Source: Planctomycetota bacterium (GTDB taxonomy: Bacteria; Planctomycetota; UBA1135; UBA2386). Taken from it: a DNA stretch of 64,000 nt. The translations under genes were made by a program, and so were the position numbers. The stretch covers positions 1 through 64,000 of the forward strand of contig JALORC010000036.1 of NCBI GenBank assembly GCA_025459175.1, given 5' to 3'. The notes beneath the pieces are model-generated. The model was not told the origin of the DNA and searched no databases. It saw nothing but the letters and a program-made list of their open reading frames with translations. This document shows positions 7,916-17,027 of this stretch, one piece after another (the first letter of the stretch is position 1; each line of letters opens with the position of its first letter).

Positions 7916-8515
7916 TTACGTTTCGCCGTCGATATGCAGCATCGGCGAACGACGTTGCTCGAGCCGGGTCCAGGCCACCGCCACCGCATCGGTCGCATCG
8001 AGCGGCAGCCCGGCCGGCATCGCGTCCCGACCTGCCGGCACGAACTGCCGGATCATCGCCGCAACCGACTCCTTGCCCGCGGCGCCGTTGCCGGTGACAC
8101 ACCGCTTCACCCGCGCCGGCGCGAACTGGTGCACGCTGAGGCCGGCCCGCGCCGACTCCGCCAGCACGACGCCCCGCGCCTCGCCGATGCGCAAGGCGGC
8201 CTGCGCACTCTTGCCGTAGAACGCTTCCTCGATCGCCAACTCGTCCGGCGTGAACTGCACCAACAGCGAACGAAACTGCTCCGACAGCTCGAACAGTCGA
8301 TCGGGCAGCGCCGTCGTTCGACCGCCGAGTCGCAGCACCCCGGCCGCCAGCAACCGCACCCCGTCGCCGTGACCGCCGCCGCAGCGCACGACGTTGCTGC
8401 CGCGCATCGCCATCGGCACGACGCCATCGCGCGGACGCGGAACGTCCACGGCGATCTCGAGACAGCCGAAACCGACCACCTGAGTGCCCGGATCGATACC
8501 TAGAATCCGCACCAC
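7916..8515 (-). CDS. ruvC: Holliday junction resolvase RuvC
   Basis: Dimeric endonuclease that cuts Holliday junctions with RuvAB during recombination. GTG 8515 (or 8512) opens VVRILGIDPGT. Expected acidic residues are visible: Asp in GIDPG, Glu in AIEEAFYGKSAQAALRIGEARG, and the two Asp of LDATDAVAVAW. At about 199 residues it is longer than the usual 160-175, because roughly 20 extra residues, rich in R and G, lie between the first two strands (after VGFGCLEI). ruvA and ruvB are not in the window. The gene diverges from ispD with only 31 bp between the starts, which must hold both promoters or their overlap. Confidence 0.92.
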   Translation of the reverse strand: MVRILGIDPGTQVVGFGCLEIAVDVPRPRDGVVPMAMRGSNVVRCGGGHGDGVRLLAAGVLRLGGRTTALPDRLFELSEQFRSLLVQFTPDELAIEEAFYGKSAQAALRIGEARGVVLAESARAGLSVHQFAPARVKRCVTGNGAAGKESVAAMIRQFVPAGRDAMPAGLPLDATDAVAVAWTRLEQRRSPMLHIDGET

Positions 8516-8546
8516 CGCCACGGCGCCGAGTGTAAGGTCGCGGCCC

Positions 8547-9254
8547 GTGAAGGTCGCCATGTTGCTGCTCGCCGCCGGCCGGGGCTCGCGCTTCGGCGGC
8601 CCGGTGCCGAAGGCATACCTGCGCCTCGGCGGACGCACGCTGCTGGTCGCCAGCGCCGAGCGACTGCTGCGCGCGTTGCCAGGCGGCGCCAGTGCGACCC
8701 TGTCCGTGATGGTGCATCCGGACGACCGGCGGACACATCTCGCCGAGTGCCTGCCGCAGCTCCAGGCGTTGGCGCCCGGTGACCGGCTGCAGATCGTCGA
8801 CGGCGGCGCCACGCGCCAGGAGTCGATGCAGCGCGGCCTGTCGGCCATCGGCTCGGCAGCCGACCTGGTGTTGGTTCACGATGCCGCCCGGGCCCTGCTG
8901 CCGATCGCCGCGACTCGCACCTGCATCGAGACCGCCGCGAGCCACGGCGCCGCGCTGCTGGCGATCCCGGCCGCGGACACCATGAAGCGCGTGCACGGAC
9001 ATACGGTCACCGGCACCGTCGACCGCAGCGGCATCTGGCTGGCGCAGACGCCGCAGGTCATTCGCCGCGAACTGCTGCAGCGGGCGCTGGCCCACGCCGT
9101 GGCGACCGGCTTCGAAGGCACCGACGACGTGTCGCTGGTCGAACACCTCGGCGAACGGGTCGAGGTGGTGGCCGGCAGCCCGACCAACCTGAAGATCACG
9201 CGCCCCGAGGACCTGCCGCTGGCCGAGGCCATCCTCGCCGCCGAACTCGCATGA
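8547..9254 (+). CDS. ispD: 2-C-methyl-D-erythritol 4-phosphate cytidylyltransferase
   Basis: Transfers CMP from CTP to methylerythritol phosphate in the non-mevalonate isoprenoid pathway. GTG 8547 (VKVAMLLLAAGRGSRFGG) has AAGG about 9 nt upstream and places the nucleotide-binding Gly-rich loop at the usual position. Further family motifs are PKAYLRLGGRTLL, HDAARALLP and GTDDVSLVE, ending with the KITRPEDL segment. Length is 235 residues, as expected. It overlaps ispF by ATGA, so the two successive pathway enzymes (ispE lies between them in the pathway, elsewhere in the genome) are translated together. Confidence 0.95.
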   Translation: MKVAMLLLAAGRGSRFGGPVPKAYLRLGGRTLLVASAERLLRALPGGASATLSVMVHPDDRRTHLAECLPQLQALAPGDRLQIVDGGATRQESMQRGLSAIGSAADLVLVHDAARALLPIAATRTCIETAASHGAALLAIPAADTMKRVHGHTVTGTVDRSGIWLAQTPQVIRRELLQRALAHAVATGFEGTDDVSLVEHLGERVEVVAGSPTNLKITRPEDLPLAEAILAAELA

Positions 9255-9736
9255 ACGACCTGCCTCGCATCGGTCTCGGCATCGACGTGCACCGGCTCGC
9301 GCCGGGGCGCCCCTGCATGGTCGCCGGCATCCGGTTCGACGCGGAGGTGGGACCGTTGGGCCACAGCGACGGCGACGCCGTGCTGCATGCCGCGTGCGAT
9401 GCGGTGCTCGGGGCCGCCGGGCTCGACGATCTCGGCACCCTGTTCTCCGATCGCGACCCCGCGAATCACGACCGGCCGTCGGCGGACTTCTGCCGGGCGA
9501 CCATGGACCAGGTGCGGCAGAAGGGTCTACGGGTGCTGTCGCTCGACTGCGTGCTGGAGACCGAGGTGCCGAAACTGAAGCCGCAGCGCCAGGCGATGCG
9601 CGAACGGCTGGCGGCCCTGTTCGCACTGCCTGCCGACCGCGTCAACATCAAGGGCAAGACCGGCGAGAAGGTCGACGCGATCGGACGCGGCGAGGCGATG
9701 CGTGCGACCGTCGTCGCGCTACTCGGCCCGGCCTGA
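9251..9736 (+). CDS. ispF: 2-C-methyl-D-erythritol 2,4-cyclodiphosphate synthase
   Basis: Forms the cyclic diphosphate of the methylerythritol pathway in a zinc-dependent homotrimer. The 161-residue protein is of normal length. The zinc ligands Asp12 and His14 (GIDVH) and His46 (HSDGDAVLHA) are present, as are LGTLFSD and the C-terminal NIKGKTGEKVDAIGRGE. It starts by ATGA overlap with ispD. Its 3' end overlaps the convergent ABC-transporter gene by 18 bp, so the two transcripts share antisense ends. Confidence 0.96.
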   Translation: MNDLPRIGLGIDVHRLAPGRPCMVAGIRFDAEVGPLGHSDGDAVLHAACDAVLGAAGLDDLGTLFSDRDPANHDRPSADFCRATMDQVRQKGLRVLSLDCVLETEVPKLKPQRQAMRERLAALFALPADRVNIKGKTGEKVDAIGRGEAMRATVVALLGPA

Positions 9737-11641
9737 GGCGCCGGGCGCGGTGCCCGACGAGTAGGCGTCGAACATGCGCCGGTAGGGTCCGTTGCGCGCG
9801 AACAGCTCTTCGTGGCTGCCGGACTCCGCGACCCGGCCCTTGTCGAGCACGACGATGCGGTCGGCGCCGACGATCGTCGACAAGCGGTGCGCGATGACGA
9901 TCGAGGTGCGGCCCTTGCGCACGCTGTCGAGCGCCTTCTGCACCAGGCGCTCGTTCTCGGAATCCAGCGCCGAGGTGGCCTCGTCGAGGAACAGGATCGC
10001 CGGGTCGCGCACGATCGCCCGCGCGATCGCCAGCCGCTGCTGCTGACCACCCGACAGGTTGCCGCCGCGTTCGCCGACCACGGTGTCGTAACCCTGCGGC
10101 AGCGACAGGATGAAGTCGTGGATGTTGGCCGCCCGCGCGGCCGCCTCGATCTCGGCCATCGTGGCCCCCGGCTTGCCGTACTCGATGTTGGCCCGGATCG
10201 TCGTGTTGAACAGGAACGACTGCTGGCTGACGACCGCGGTGTGGGCCCGGTAGTCGGCGAGTCGGATCTCGCGCAGGTCGACGCCGTCGATGCGGATCAC
10301 GCCGCGGTCGGGTTCGTGGAAGCGCTGGATCAGGTCGACGGTCGTGGTCTTGCCGCTGCCGGACTCGCCGACCAGCGCCACCGTGGTGCCCGCGGCGATG
10401 TGCAGGTCGAGCCCGCGCAGCACCGGTTCGTCGCCGTAGGCGAACGTGACCCCCTGCAGCTCGATCTCGCCGCGCACGGTGGTCAGCGGCCGCCCGCCCT
10501 CGGCGGCGCGGTCGGTGGTCTCGGACAGGATCACCTCGAGGCCGCGCAGCGCCCCCGCCGACTCGTTGAGCACGTGGAAGCTGCGCGTCAGCCGCTTCAC
10601 GTGCTGGTAGGTGGTCGCCAGCGGCATGATCACCAGGGCGACGTCGTCGAACCGGATCTTCTTCTCGACCAGCACCACGTAGCCGAGCAGCACCAGCAGC
10701 ACGCCGAAGCCGATCTGGTAGCTGACGAAGGTCTGCGCCATCGAGCGCCCCTTCGCGCGCAGCATGTGATGGGCGCGCTGCAGGAACGTCGTCGTGGTCG
10801 CCTCGAAGTCGCGCAGCATCGCCTGCTCGAGCTGGAACGACTTGACGGTGCGGATGCCGGTCAGGATCTGGTTCAACGACTCGGTGGTCTCGCCCATCGC
10901 CTGCAGGCTGCGAGTGCTGCGCTTGCTCACCCGGCGCCCCTGTCGGTAGAGCGGGATCACCATCACCGGCACCATGATCGCCAGCACGATCAGCGCCTGC
11001 GGCACGAAGAACGCGAGGATCGCCACGTTGCCGAGGATCATCAGCGGATCGACGACAAGGTTGTCACTGGCCAGCTCGAACGAACGCTGCATCACCTGCG
11101 TGTCGTTGGTCACCTTGCTGATCAGCTCGCCCATGCGCTGCCGACCGAAGAACCGCACCGGCAGGGCCAGGAAGTGCCGCGCGAGCTCGCCGCGCAGGTC
11201 GGCGACGATGCGGATCGCGAAGAACCGCGAGATCGTCTGGACCTGGTAGATCGTGATGGCGCCGAGCAGGCCGCAGATCCCGGCGATCACGCCGCAGGCG
11301 GCCACGACGTTCATGCCCGGGTGATCGAACGCGATGCCGAGCCAGCGGGCGAGGTCGTTGGCGAAGGCGCGGAACCAGACGTTGAACTCGTTGGCCCAAC
11401 GCTCGGTGAAGCCGCCGTCGACGCCCGGCGCAGCCTCGGCAGGAGCCGCCCCGCCGCCGCCCATCTCGGCCATCAGCGGCTTCACCAGCACGAACGGCAG
11501 CTTGGTGAAGGCGGTCTCGAGCACGCCGAACACGAACATTGCCGCGACCATGCCCTTGTAGCGGACGATCGCGGCCCAGAGGCGGTGCAGCAGCGCCCGG
11601 AAATCGGCGCGGGAGTCCAGGGGCTCGGTCACGCGCACCAT
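9719..11641 (-). CDS. ABC exporter, fused membrane and ATPase domains (MsbA-like)
   Basis: A 640-residue half-transporter. The N-terminal membrane domain (about residues 25-340) is of the ABC type I exporter class, with an extra segment of about 60 residues between the first two helices. The ATPase domain has Walker A GESGSGKTTT, signature LSGGQQQRLAIARAI and Walker B ILFLDEATSALD. The order matches MsbA and related lipid or drug exporters that work as dimers. The substrate cannot be read from sequence. ATG 11641 (MVRVTEPLDSRADF) is chosen; the frame remains open upstream without family resemblance. The C-terminus is antisense to the end of ispF. Confidence 0.9.
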   Translation of the reverse strand: MVRVTEPLDSRADFRALLHRLWAAIVRYKGMVAAMFVFGVLETAFTKLPFVLVKPLMAEMGGGGAAPAEAAPGVDGGFTERWANEFNVWFRAFANDLARWLGIAFDHPGMNVVAACGVIAGICGLLGAITIYQVQTISRFFAIRIVADLRGELARHFLALPVRFFGRQRMGELISKVTNDTQVMQRSFELASDNLVVDPLMILGNVAILAFFVPQALIVLAIMVPVMVIPLYRQGRRVSKRSTRSLQAMGETTESLNQILTGIRTVKSFQLEQAMLRDFEATTTTFLQRAHHMLRAKGRSMAQTFVSYQIGFGVLLVLLGYVVLVEKKIRFDDVALVIMPLATTYQHVKRLTRSFHVLNESAGALRGLEVILSETTDRAAEGGRPLTTVRGEIELQGVTFAYGDEPVLRGLDLHIAAGTTVALVGESGSGKTTTVDLIQRFHEPDRGVIRIDGVDLREIRLADYRAHTAVVSQQSFLFNTTIRANIEYGKPGATMAEIEAAARAANIHDFILSLPQGYDTVVGERGGNLSGGQQQRLAIARAIVRDPAILFLDEATSALDSENERLVQKALDSVRKGRTSIVIAHRLSTIVGADRIVVLDKGRVAESGSHEELFARNGPYRRMFDAYSSGTAPGASGRAE

Positions 11642-11735
11642 GCTAGGGCGAGAAGGAGGCGAGTTCCTCCCTCGATCGCGGCCGCGCGCGCCACGCCGTC
11701 GGCCGATCACCCGGCGGGTGACCGGCCCCGGCGGA

Positions 11736-13331
11736 TCACTCGAACTTGGCCTTGCCGATCACCTCGGCCGCCCACTGGAAGAAGCGCGTGGTGATGTAGT
11801 CCTCCTTCACCAGCTCGCGCTCGCGCTCGTTCTTGACGTCGATCTGGCGGCGAGCCGGCGTGCGCGTGTTGACGCGGGCGATGAACCAGCCGTCGGCGCC
11901 GGCGATCGGACCGATGGTCTTGCCGACCTCGCAGTCGAAGAACAGGAACTCGGCCAACGAGAAGCCATCGAGCAGCTGGGTGAACTCGCTCTCGCGCAGC
12001 TGCTGGCGCAGCTGGTTCAGCGGCAGCAGGCCCAGGCGCCCCTTCTTCTCGTCGTTGCTGAAGAACTCGGTGTGGGCGTCGAGCGCCTGGTCGAAGGTCA
12101 TCTCCTTCTTCTCCAGCGCGGCGAACACCGACTCGCAGCGGGCCTTGGCCTTCGCCATGCCATCCGGCTCCCAGGCGCCGGTCTTCGGGTTGCGGCCCTG
12201 GAACGGCAGCAGACTGACGTCGACCTGGCCGTCGGCGAAGAACGCCGCGCGCGAGTTGGCGTGTTGCTGCAGGTTCTCGTCGTTGATGTCCGCCTTGATC
12301 ATGTCGCTGAACGACGAGATCAGGCGCCAGCGCGACCGGAACGCCTCGAGGCACGGGTAGCCCTTGAAGCGGGTGGCGATGACCTCCACCGTGAACGGGG
12401 TGGAGTCGTAGGGCTGACGATACTCGTCATAGCGACGCTGGAAGTCCTCGTCGGTCACGAACGCGCCCTTCGCCACGAGGTCCTGCTTCAGCGCCTCACG
12501 CACGGCCACTTCCTGCATGGCGCGCTCGAGGTCCTGCACGTAGAGCCCCTTCTTGACGAAGTCGAAGGCCTCGGCCGTCTTCCACTCGAGGTCGTTGACC
12601 TTGAGCACGGTGTCGGGCGGCAGGCCGTTCGACGCGTAGCGGATGTCGCTCCAGCTGCGCAGACCCTTCTGCACGAACTGGCGCATCATGTTGACCCAGA
12701 AGTCGGGCAGCTTCTTCGGGTTGCCCTTCTCGTCGGTGCCCTCGGTGGCCTTCTCGAGCTGCTCCAGGAACTTCGGCCCCTGGTCGCTCTGCGTCTGCGC
12801 CTTGATGGCTTCCTTGGTGATGTCCGGCCAGTTGCGCGGCGCCCCGGGGAAGAACACGCGGTCGAACAGCTCCGATTCCTTGCGCTGCTCGAGGAAGGTC
12901 TCGCGATTCAGGCCGTACTGCGAGCGCACGACCTCCCAGAAGTCGACGCCCGGGTTCTTGGTCTCGAACTCCATCTTCATCGGCGCGAGCTTCTCGATCA
13001 CCTCTTCGTCGGTCACGACGAAGTCCTCGGCGCGGCGCTGGCCCGACTCGACCTGCTTCTTGACCTCTTCCAGGATGAAGAAGTTGGCAACCTTGGCCTC
13101 GACCAGCTTGCCGCCCGCCAGGTAGACCGCCTCGCGCATGACCTCGCGGGCATCGAGCTGCTTGCCGTTGACCTTCAGGTCGGTCAGCAGCTGGGCTCGC
13201 TCGTCGACCAGACTCTGCGACAGCTTCTCGACCTCGCGACGAAGCGCCTGGATCTGCGGATTGTCCTGGGCCAGAGCCGAAGAGGCGGCCACGGCAGCCA
13301 ACACGGCGGTGAAGAGGAGTGCGCGTTGCAT
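11736..13331 (-). CDS. Exported PpiC/SurA-like foldase
   Basis: A 531-residue protein with a signal peptide (MQRALLFTAVLAAVAASSALA) and a long helical, charged body. It resembles SurA/PpiC-type periplasmic chaperones: an N-terminal SurA-like helical region with VTDEEV segments, and a C-terminal region (about 370-500) with IGPIAGADGWFIARVNTRTPA, which matches the end of a parvulin domain. Activity as a prolyl isomerase is not certain because the parvulin core is divergent. ATG 13331 is the signal-peptide start; the longer frame to 13469 overlaps the divergent promoter region. It faces the 13483 gene across about 150 bp. Confidence 0.75.
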   Translation of the reverse strand: MQRALLFTAVLAAVAASSALAQDNPQIQALRREVEKLSQSLVDERAQLLTDLKVNGKQLDAREVMREAVYLAGGKLVEAKVANFFILEEVKKQVESGQRRAEDFVVTDEEVIEKLAPMKMEFETKNPGVDFWEVVRSQYGLNRETFLEQRKESELFDRVFFPGAPRNWPDITKEAIKAQTQSDQGPKFLEQLEKATEGTDEKGNPKKLPDFWVNMMRQFVQKGLRSWSDIRYASNGLPPDTVLKVNDLEWKTAEAFDFVKKGLYVQDLERAMQEVAVREALKQDLVAKGAFVTDEDFQRRYDEYRQPYDSTPFTVEVIATRFKGYPCLEAFRSRWRLISSFSDMIKADINDENLQQHANSRAAFFADGQVDVSLLPFQGRNPKTGAWEPDGMAKAKARCESVFAALEKKEMTFDQALDAHTEFFSNDEKKGRLGLLPLNQLRQQLRESEFTQLLDGFSLAEFLFFDCEVGKTIGPIAGADGWFIARVNTRTPARRQIDVKNERERELVKEDYITTRFFQWAAEVIGKAKFE

Positions 13332-13482
13332 CGGAGTCGTTTGGGTCGGAAGAAGGGCGAGCAGTCTAGCGGGGTAGGCGCGGGAAACGAGCCACCCCGG
13401 GGATTCCTCCCACAATCCAGGCGGATCGGCGCCGCGGACCCTGCCCGCGGCGCGTCCGTCCCGTAGCATGCGCGCCTCTCCG

Positions 13483-14166
13483 ATGTCCTACGACCCGCGC
13501 TCGATCGCCTTCGCCGCCGAGATCCTCTACCCGCCCCAGCAGCTGCGCGCGGACCTCGTGCAGAGCGTGCACAACACCCTGTACCGGCAGCCGGCGATCG
13601 GCTACCAGAACTTCCAGGTCGCCCCCGACGGCATCCACCTGAGCAACCTGCCGCAGGCGCCGGGCCAGATCTCGGTGGCAACGTTCGCCTGGGACCGCCT
13701 GGTCCTGCGGGAAGAGCTGCGCGGCACCACGGTCGAGGACTTCGCGACCCGGGTCGTCAACGTCACCACGATCGCCTTCCAGGCCCTCGGCATCGCGTCC
13801 TCGCTGGCCCAGCAGTTCGTGGTCCGGTCGCTGATCGCACCGCGCCATCACCGCGACGGCCGCGAGTTCCTCAGCCGCAAGCTGGTGGCCCCGGGCGGCG
13901 ACGCCTGGCAGACGTTCGGCCGACCGCTGCAGGCGCTCGGGGTCCGACTGGTGTTCCCGCCCCACCAGGGCGGCCGCGAGACCTATCATGTGCGCATCGA
14001 GACCTGGCCGCAGGACCCACGCTCGCTGTGGCTCGAGAACACCGGCAGCCACCCGGCCCCGTTGGCGACCGCCGATGCACCGCAACTGGCCGAGCTGCTG
14101 TTCTCGACCTACCGCTACCTGAGCGGCCCGGTCTGCGATTTCCTGGCCACCCTGGACACCCCGTGA
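13483..14166 (+). CDS. Conserved-looking hypothetical protein
   Basis: A 227-residue soluble protein without a signal peptide. I do not recognise its family. ATG 13483 (MSYDPRSIAFAAEILYPP) is preferred over the in-frame ATG at 13468. It shows mixed strands and helices with an IRIETWPQDP-type strand (HVRIETWPQDPRSLWLENTG) near the end. Its GTGA overlap with the next gene, a parvulin-like lipoprotein, suggests joint expression. The 150 bp upstream (13332-13482) is shared with the divergent foldase gene and presumably holds both promoters. Confidence 0.65.
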   Translation: MSYDPRSIAFAAEILYPPQQLRADLVQSVHNTLYRQPAIGYQNFQVAPDGIHLSNLPQAPGQISVATFAWDRLVLREELRGTTVEDFATRVVNVTTIAFQALGIASSLAQQFVVRSLIAPRHHRDGREFLSRKLVAPGGDAWQTFGRPLQALGVRLVFPPHQGGRETYHVRIETWPQDPRSLWLENTGSHPAPLATADAPQLAELLFSTYRYLSGPVCDFLATLDTP

Positions 14167-14840
14167 ACCGATCGACTGCCACGCTCCTGGTCGCGACCGC
14201 GATCCTGCTGACCTCGGTCCCCGGCTGCAAGGAGCAGCCCGTGCCGCCGGAGCACCGTTTGCTGGTGCTGGACGGCATCGAGATCACGCTGGCCGAGGTC
14301 GAGCCGTATGTCGCCTACCTCGCCTCGTTCATGCCCGAGTTCGGGCGCAAGACGATGATCGAGAAGGTGATCGACGAACACGTGCTGCCGGTGAAGCTGG
14401 CCCGACGCCACTTCGGCCCGCAGCGAGCCGAACAGCTGCGGCTGGCGCAGGACCTGTGCAGCCTCGCCACCAACGCCGCCGAGCTCGAACGCCTCAGTGA
14501 GCAGTGCCAGCACAAGACGCGCGGCAACATGAACCGGCTGCAGGCGAAGCTGCCGGTGTCGATGTTCGTGTTCGACGAACTGCAGACCGGCGCGGTCAGC
14601 CCGCCGATCGAGCTGCCGCAGGGCTGGTTCGTGGTTGCGGTGCACGAGTTCACCAAGACGGCGATGCGGCTGGACGACTTCGTCGACGCCCGCCAGGTGG
14701 GCTTCGTGACCCACACCTCCGGCGACTGGTACCAGTGGTGGACCGCGCAGACGGAGCTGCTGGCCGACAAGGCGACCTTCGTCCACCCGGACTATCGCTC
14801 GGCGATACCCAAGTGGATCCGACTCCCGGAGCAACCGTGA
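14163..14840 (+). CDS. Parvulin-like lipoprotein
   Basis: A 225-residue protein starting at GTG 14163, which overlaps the previous stop as GTGA. The N-terminus is a lipoprotein signal (VNRSTATLLVATAILLTSVPGC, lipobox SVPGC), so it is probably anchored in a membrane facing the periplasm. The stretch LQTGAVSPPIELPQGWFVVAV matches the last strand-helix part of PpiC-type rotamase domains (GxxSxPixxxxGxxI), and the helical N-terminal half fits SurA-like chaperones. It is the second such protein within 3 kb, opposite in strand to the first. It is coupled to the following gene by another GTGA overlap. Confidence 0.7.
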   Translation: MNRSTATLLVATAILLTSVPGCKEQPVPPEHRLLVLDGIEITLAEVEPYVAYLASFMPEFGRKTMIEKVIDEHVLPVKLARRHFGPQRAEQLRLAQDLCSLATNAAELERLSEQCQHKTRGNMNRLQAKLPVSMFVFDELQTGAVSPPIELPQGWFVVAVHEFTKTAMRLDDFVDARQVGFVTHTSGDWYQWWTAQTELLADKATFVHPDYRSAIPKWIRLPEQP

Positions 14841-15721
14841 ACCGCTACCTGCCTCTCGCTGCGAAACTGACGTTCGCGCTCGCCGTCTCGATGGCGGCCG
14901 CACAGGAGCCGAAACCGGCGCCGGCATCCCAGCAGCAGGATCCCGCCCGGCAGGGGGACAAGCTCGCCGAGTGGCCCGCACCCAAGGCCGGCGAGCGCGA
15001 GCGCGTGCTGGCGCTGGTGGATCAGTTCAAGAAGCCGGATCCCGAACTGCACCGGCGCGCAGCCGGCCAGCTGGCCGAGCTCGGAGAGAGCACGATCCCG
15101 CTGCTCATGCAGCAGGTGTCCGACCAGGCCTCGGCGGCAGCACTCAACCAGCACCTGTTCGCCACCCTCGACGGCAAGCTGAGCCGCCGCCACGCGGCCC
15201 TGATGGCGCGCGAGGCGAAGAAGCCCAAACTCGAACTGCGGCGCTACCTCACGCTGCGCATGTGCAAGCTCGGCGATCCCGAGCTGGCGTCGCAACTGAC
15301 CGCGACCCGCGCCGACAAGGACGAGCTGACCGCGTTCTATGCCGCCCTGGGCGCGCTGTCGCTGAAGCAGAAGGACGCGTTGCCGGACGTGCTGGCGTAC
15401 GCGCGGCGCAACTGGACCGCGATCGCCCCGCTGGTCGCCGAGGTACTGCCGGCCGCCCGCTCCGCGGAATGCGCCAACTGGGTGTTCGAGCACATCGCCA
15501 AGGCGCCATCCGCCGACCAGATGACCGGGCTGCGGCTGCTGCGCTACCTGGCGGTCAAGGAGCAGGGTGTGATCCTGCGCACCTACCTGTCGGCCGCCGA
15601 CAACGCGGTCAAGCGCGAGGCGATCAACGCCGCCCGCGTCATGCACGGCGAGCCGCCGCTCGAGAACCTGCCGGTGTTCCAGGTCATCGAGATGGCCGAG
15701 CTCTGGAAGAAGAAGCTCTGA
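14837..15721 (+). CDS. Exported HEAT-like repeat protein
   Basis: A 294-residue protein beginning at GTG 14837 with a signal peptide (VNRYLPLAAKLTFALAVSMAAAQ). After a Pro/Gln-rich linker it is almost wholly helical with Leu/Ala-spaced helix pairs (ELHRRAAGQLAELGESTIPLL, ALLKLEL-type arrays) like HEAT/armadillo repeats. These usually form curved protein-binding scaffolds. No enzyme motif is seen. The chain 13483-14163-14837 is joined by two GTGA overlaps, and 15756 follows after 34 bp, so a four-gene operon is likely. Function unknown. Confidence 0.65.
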   Translation: MNRYLPLAAKLTFALAVSMAAAQEPKPAPASQQQDPARQGDKLAEWPAPKAGERERVLALVDQFKKPDPELHRRAAGQLAELGESTIPLLMQQVSDQASAAALNQHLFATLDGKLSRRHAALMAREAKKPKLELRRYLTLRMCKLGDPELASQLTATRADKDELTAFYAALGALSLKQKDALPDVLAYARRNWTAIAPLVAEVLPAARSAECANWVFEHIAKAPSADQMTGLRLLRYLAVKEQGVILRTYLSAADNAVKREAINAARVMHGEPPLENLPVFQVIEMAELWKKKL

Positions 15722-15755
15722 ACCGTCGCCACCGCCCCCTCGCTCCGAAGGTCCG

Positions 15756-16988
15756 ATGTCCCGAATCGCCCTCCTGCTACCCCTCGCCCTGCTGACCGCC
15801 GCGGCCCTGGCCCAGGACCAGAAGCTGCCGAAGTGGAAGCTCGACCCCTACACGAAGAACCAGCCGGAGGCGATGGCGAAGCTCGGCTACGTCAACTACG
15901 GCCCGTTCAAGTTCGGCAACCTCGCCGACTCGCCGGTGCAGACGACGCAGATCGATGCCTCGCTCGAGTTCGTGCACATCCGCTGGGTCGAGACCGCGCA
16001 CTTCCGCATCGGGCTCGACCAGCCGGAATGGCCGGTGCCGCTGGATCCGCCGACCCGCGCGAAGATCCGCAAGGAGCTTGAGGAGCTGCAGAAGAAGCTG
16101 CCGTCGGTGAACCCGAAGACCCGCGTGCTCGATCCGTGGCTGCGGCTGCACCTTACCGCGCAGCGCCTCGAGAACCTCTATGCCGAGACCCAGCAGCTGT
16201 TCGGCGTGAAGGACGAGGACTTCCCGAAGGATCCGTCGGCGGTGATGGTCGACGCGAAGGCCCGCTACATGGGGCACGGGCCGTACCTCGGCATGCAGGA
16301 GAAGTACCTGGTGCTGGTGTTCGACAAGGCCGGCTCGCAACGCACCTACATGTCGGCCTACCTCGGCCGCGATTCCTCGATGCCGCAGCGCTGGCACTTC
16401 AAGGAGTCGAGCTCGATCCTGATCACGCTCGCCTGCGAGTCCGACGAGTTCCCGCTCAAGCACGACACCGCGCTGCACTGCGCGCTCGCGTTCAACACCA
16501 GCCAGAACCTGCTCGACGGCTTCCGCCACTACTCCTACGACATCCCGGTCTGGATCAAGGAGGGGTTCGGCCACTGGAACTGCCGCCGCGTCGACCCGAA
16601 GTGGCCCAGCTTCGACCAGAACGAGGGCGCCATCGCCGACATGAAGATGATCGACAAGTGGGAGCCCTACTGTCGCAGTCTGCTCGCCAGCGAAGGCAAG
16701 TTCGTGTCGTTCCCCGAGGTCGCCGGCTGGCGCGATTTCGGCAACATCAAGTTCAACGACCACGTCGCGATCTGGTCGCGCATGGACTGGCTGCTGTCGC
16801 AGGGGCCCGAGAAGTGGCAGAAGTTCTTGTTCGCGGTGAAGGGCCGCGTCGACGCCAATTGGGCGCCGGACCAGAAGGACCTGGTCGGTGCGACGCGCGA
16901 AGCGCTGCAGGCGGCCTACGGCGTGTCGCTGCTGGACTTCGATCGCAAGTGGGCGGAGTGGGTCAAGGCGCACTACCCGGCGCAGTGA
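15756..16988 (+). CDS. Exported protein, degenerate DUF1570/peptidase-MA-like
   Basis: A 410-residue exported protein (signal MSRIALLLPLALLTAAALAQ). Its middle resembles zinc-peptidase-like proteins of the DUF1570/peptidase MA type, widespread in Planctomycetota. The region ALHCALAFNTSQNLLDGF followed by VPVWIKEGFGHW has the order of the HExxH helix and the downstream WxxEG glutamate. The first motif lacks a proper HExxH (HDTALHCAL), so zinc catalysis is doubtful. The resemblance is partial and by eye. It ends the four-gene series and is convergent with the 17028 gene 39 bp away. Confidence 0.6.
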   Translation: MSRIALLLPLALLTAAALAQDQKLPKWKLDPYTKNQPEAMAKLGYVNYGPFKFGNLADSPVQTTQIDASLEFVHIRWVETAHFRIGLDQPEWPVPLDPPTRAKIRKELEELQKKLPSVNPKTRVLDPWLRLHLTAQRLENLYAETQQLFGVKDEDFPKDPSAVMVDAKARYMGHGPYLGMQEKYLVLVFDKAGSQRTYMSAYLGRDSSMPQRWHFKESSSILITLACESDEFPLKHDTALHCALAFNTSQNLLDGFRHYSYDIPVWIKEGFGHWNCRRVDPKWPSFDQNEGAIADMKMIDKWEPYCRSLLASEGKFVSFPEVAGWRDFGNIKFNDHVAIWSRMDWLLSQGPEKWQKFLFAVKGRVDANWAPDQKDLVGATREALQAAYGVSLLDFDRKWAEWVKAHYPAQ

Positions 16989-17027
16989 AGCCCCGCGCAG
17001 TGACACCCGCAGCAGTCACCGCCGCGA

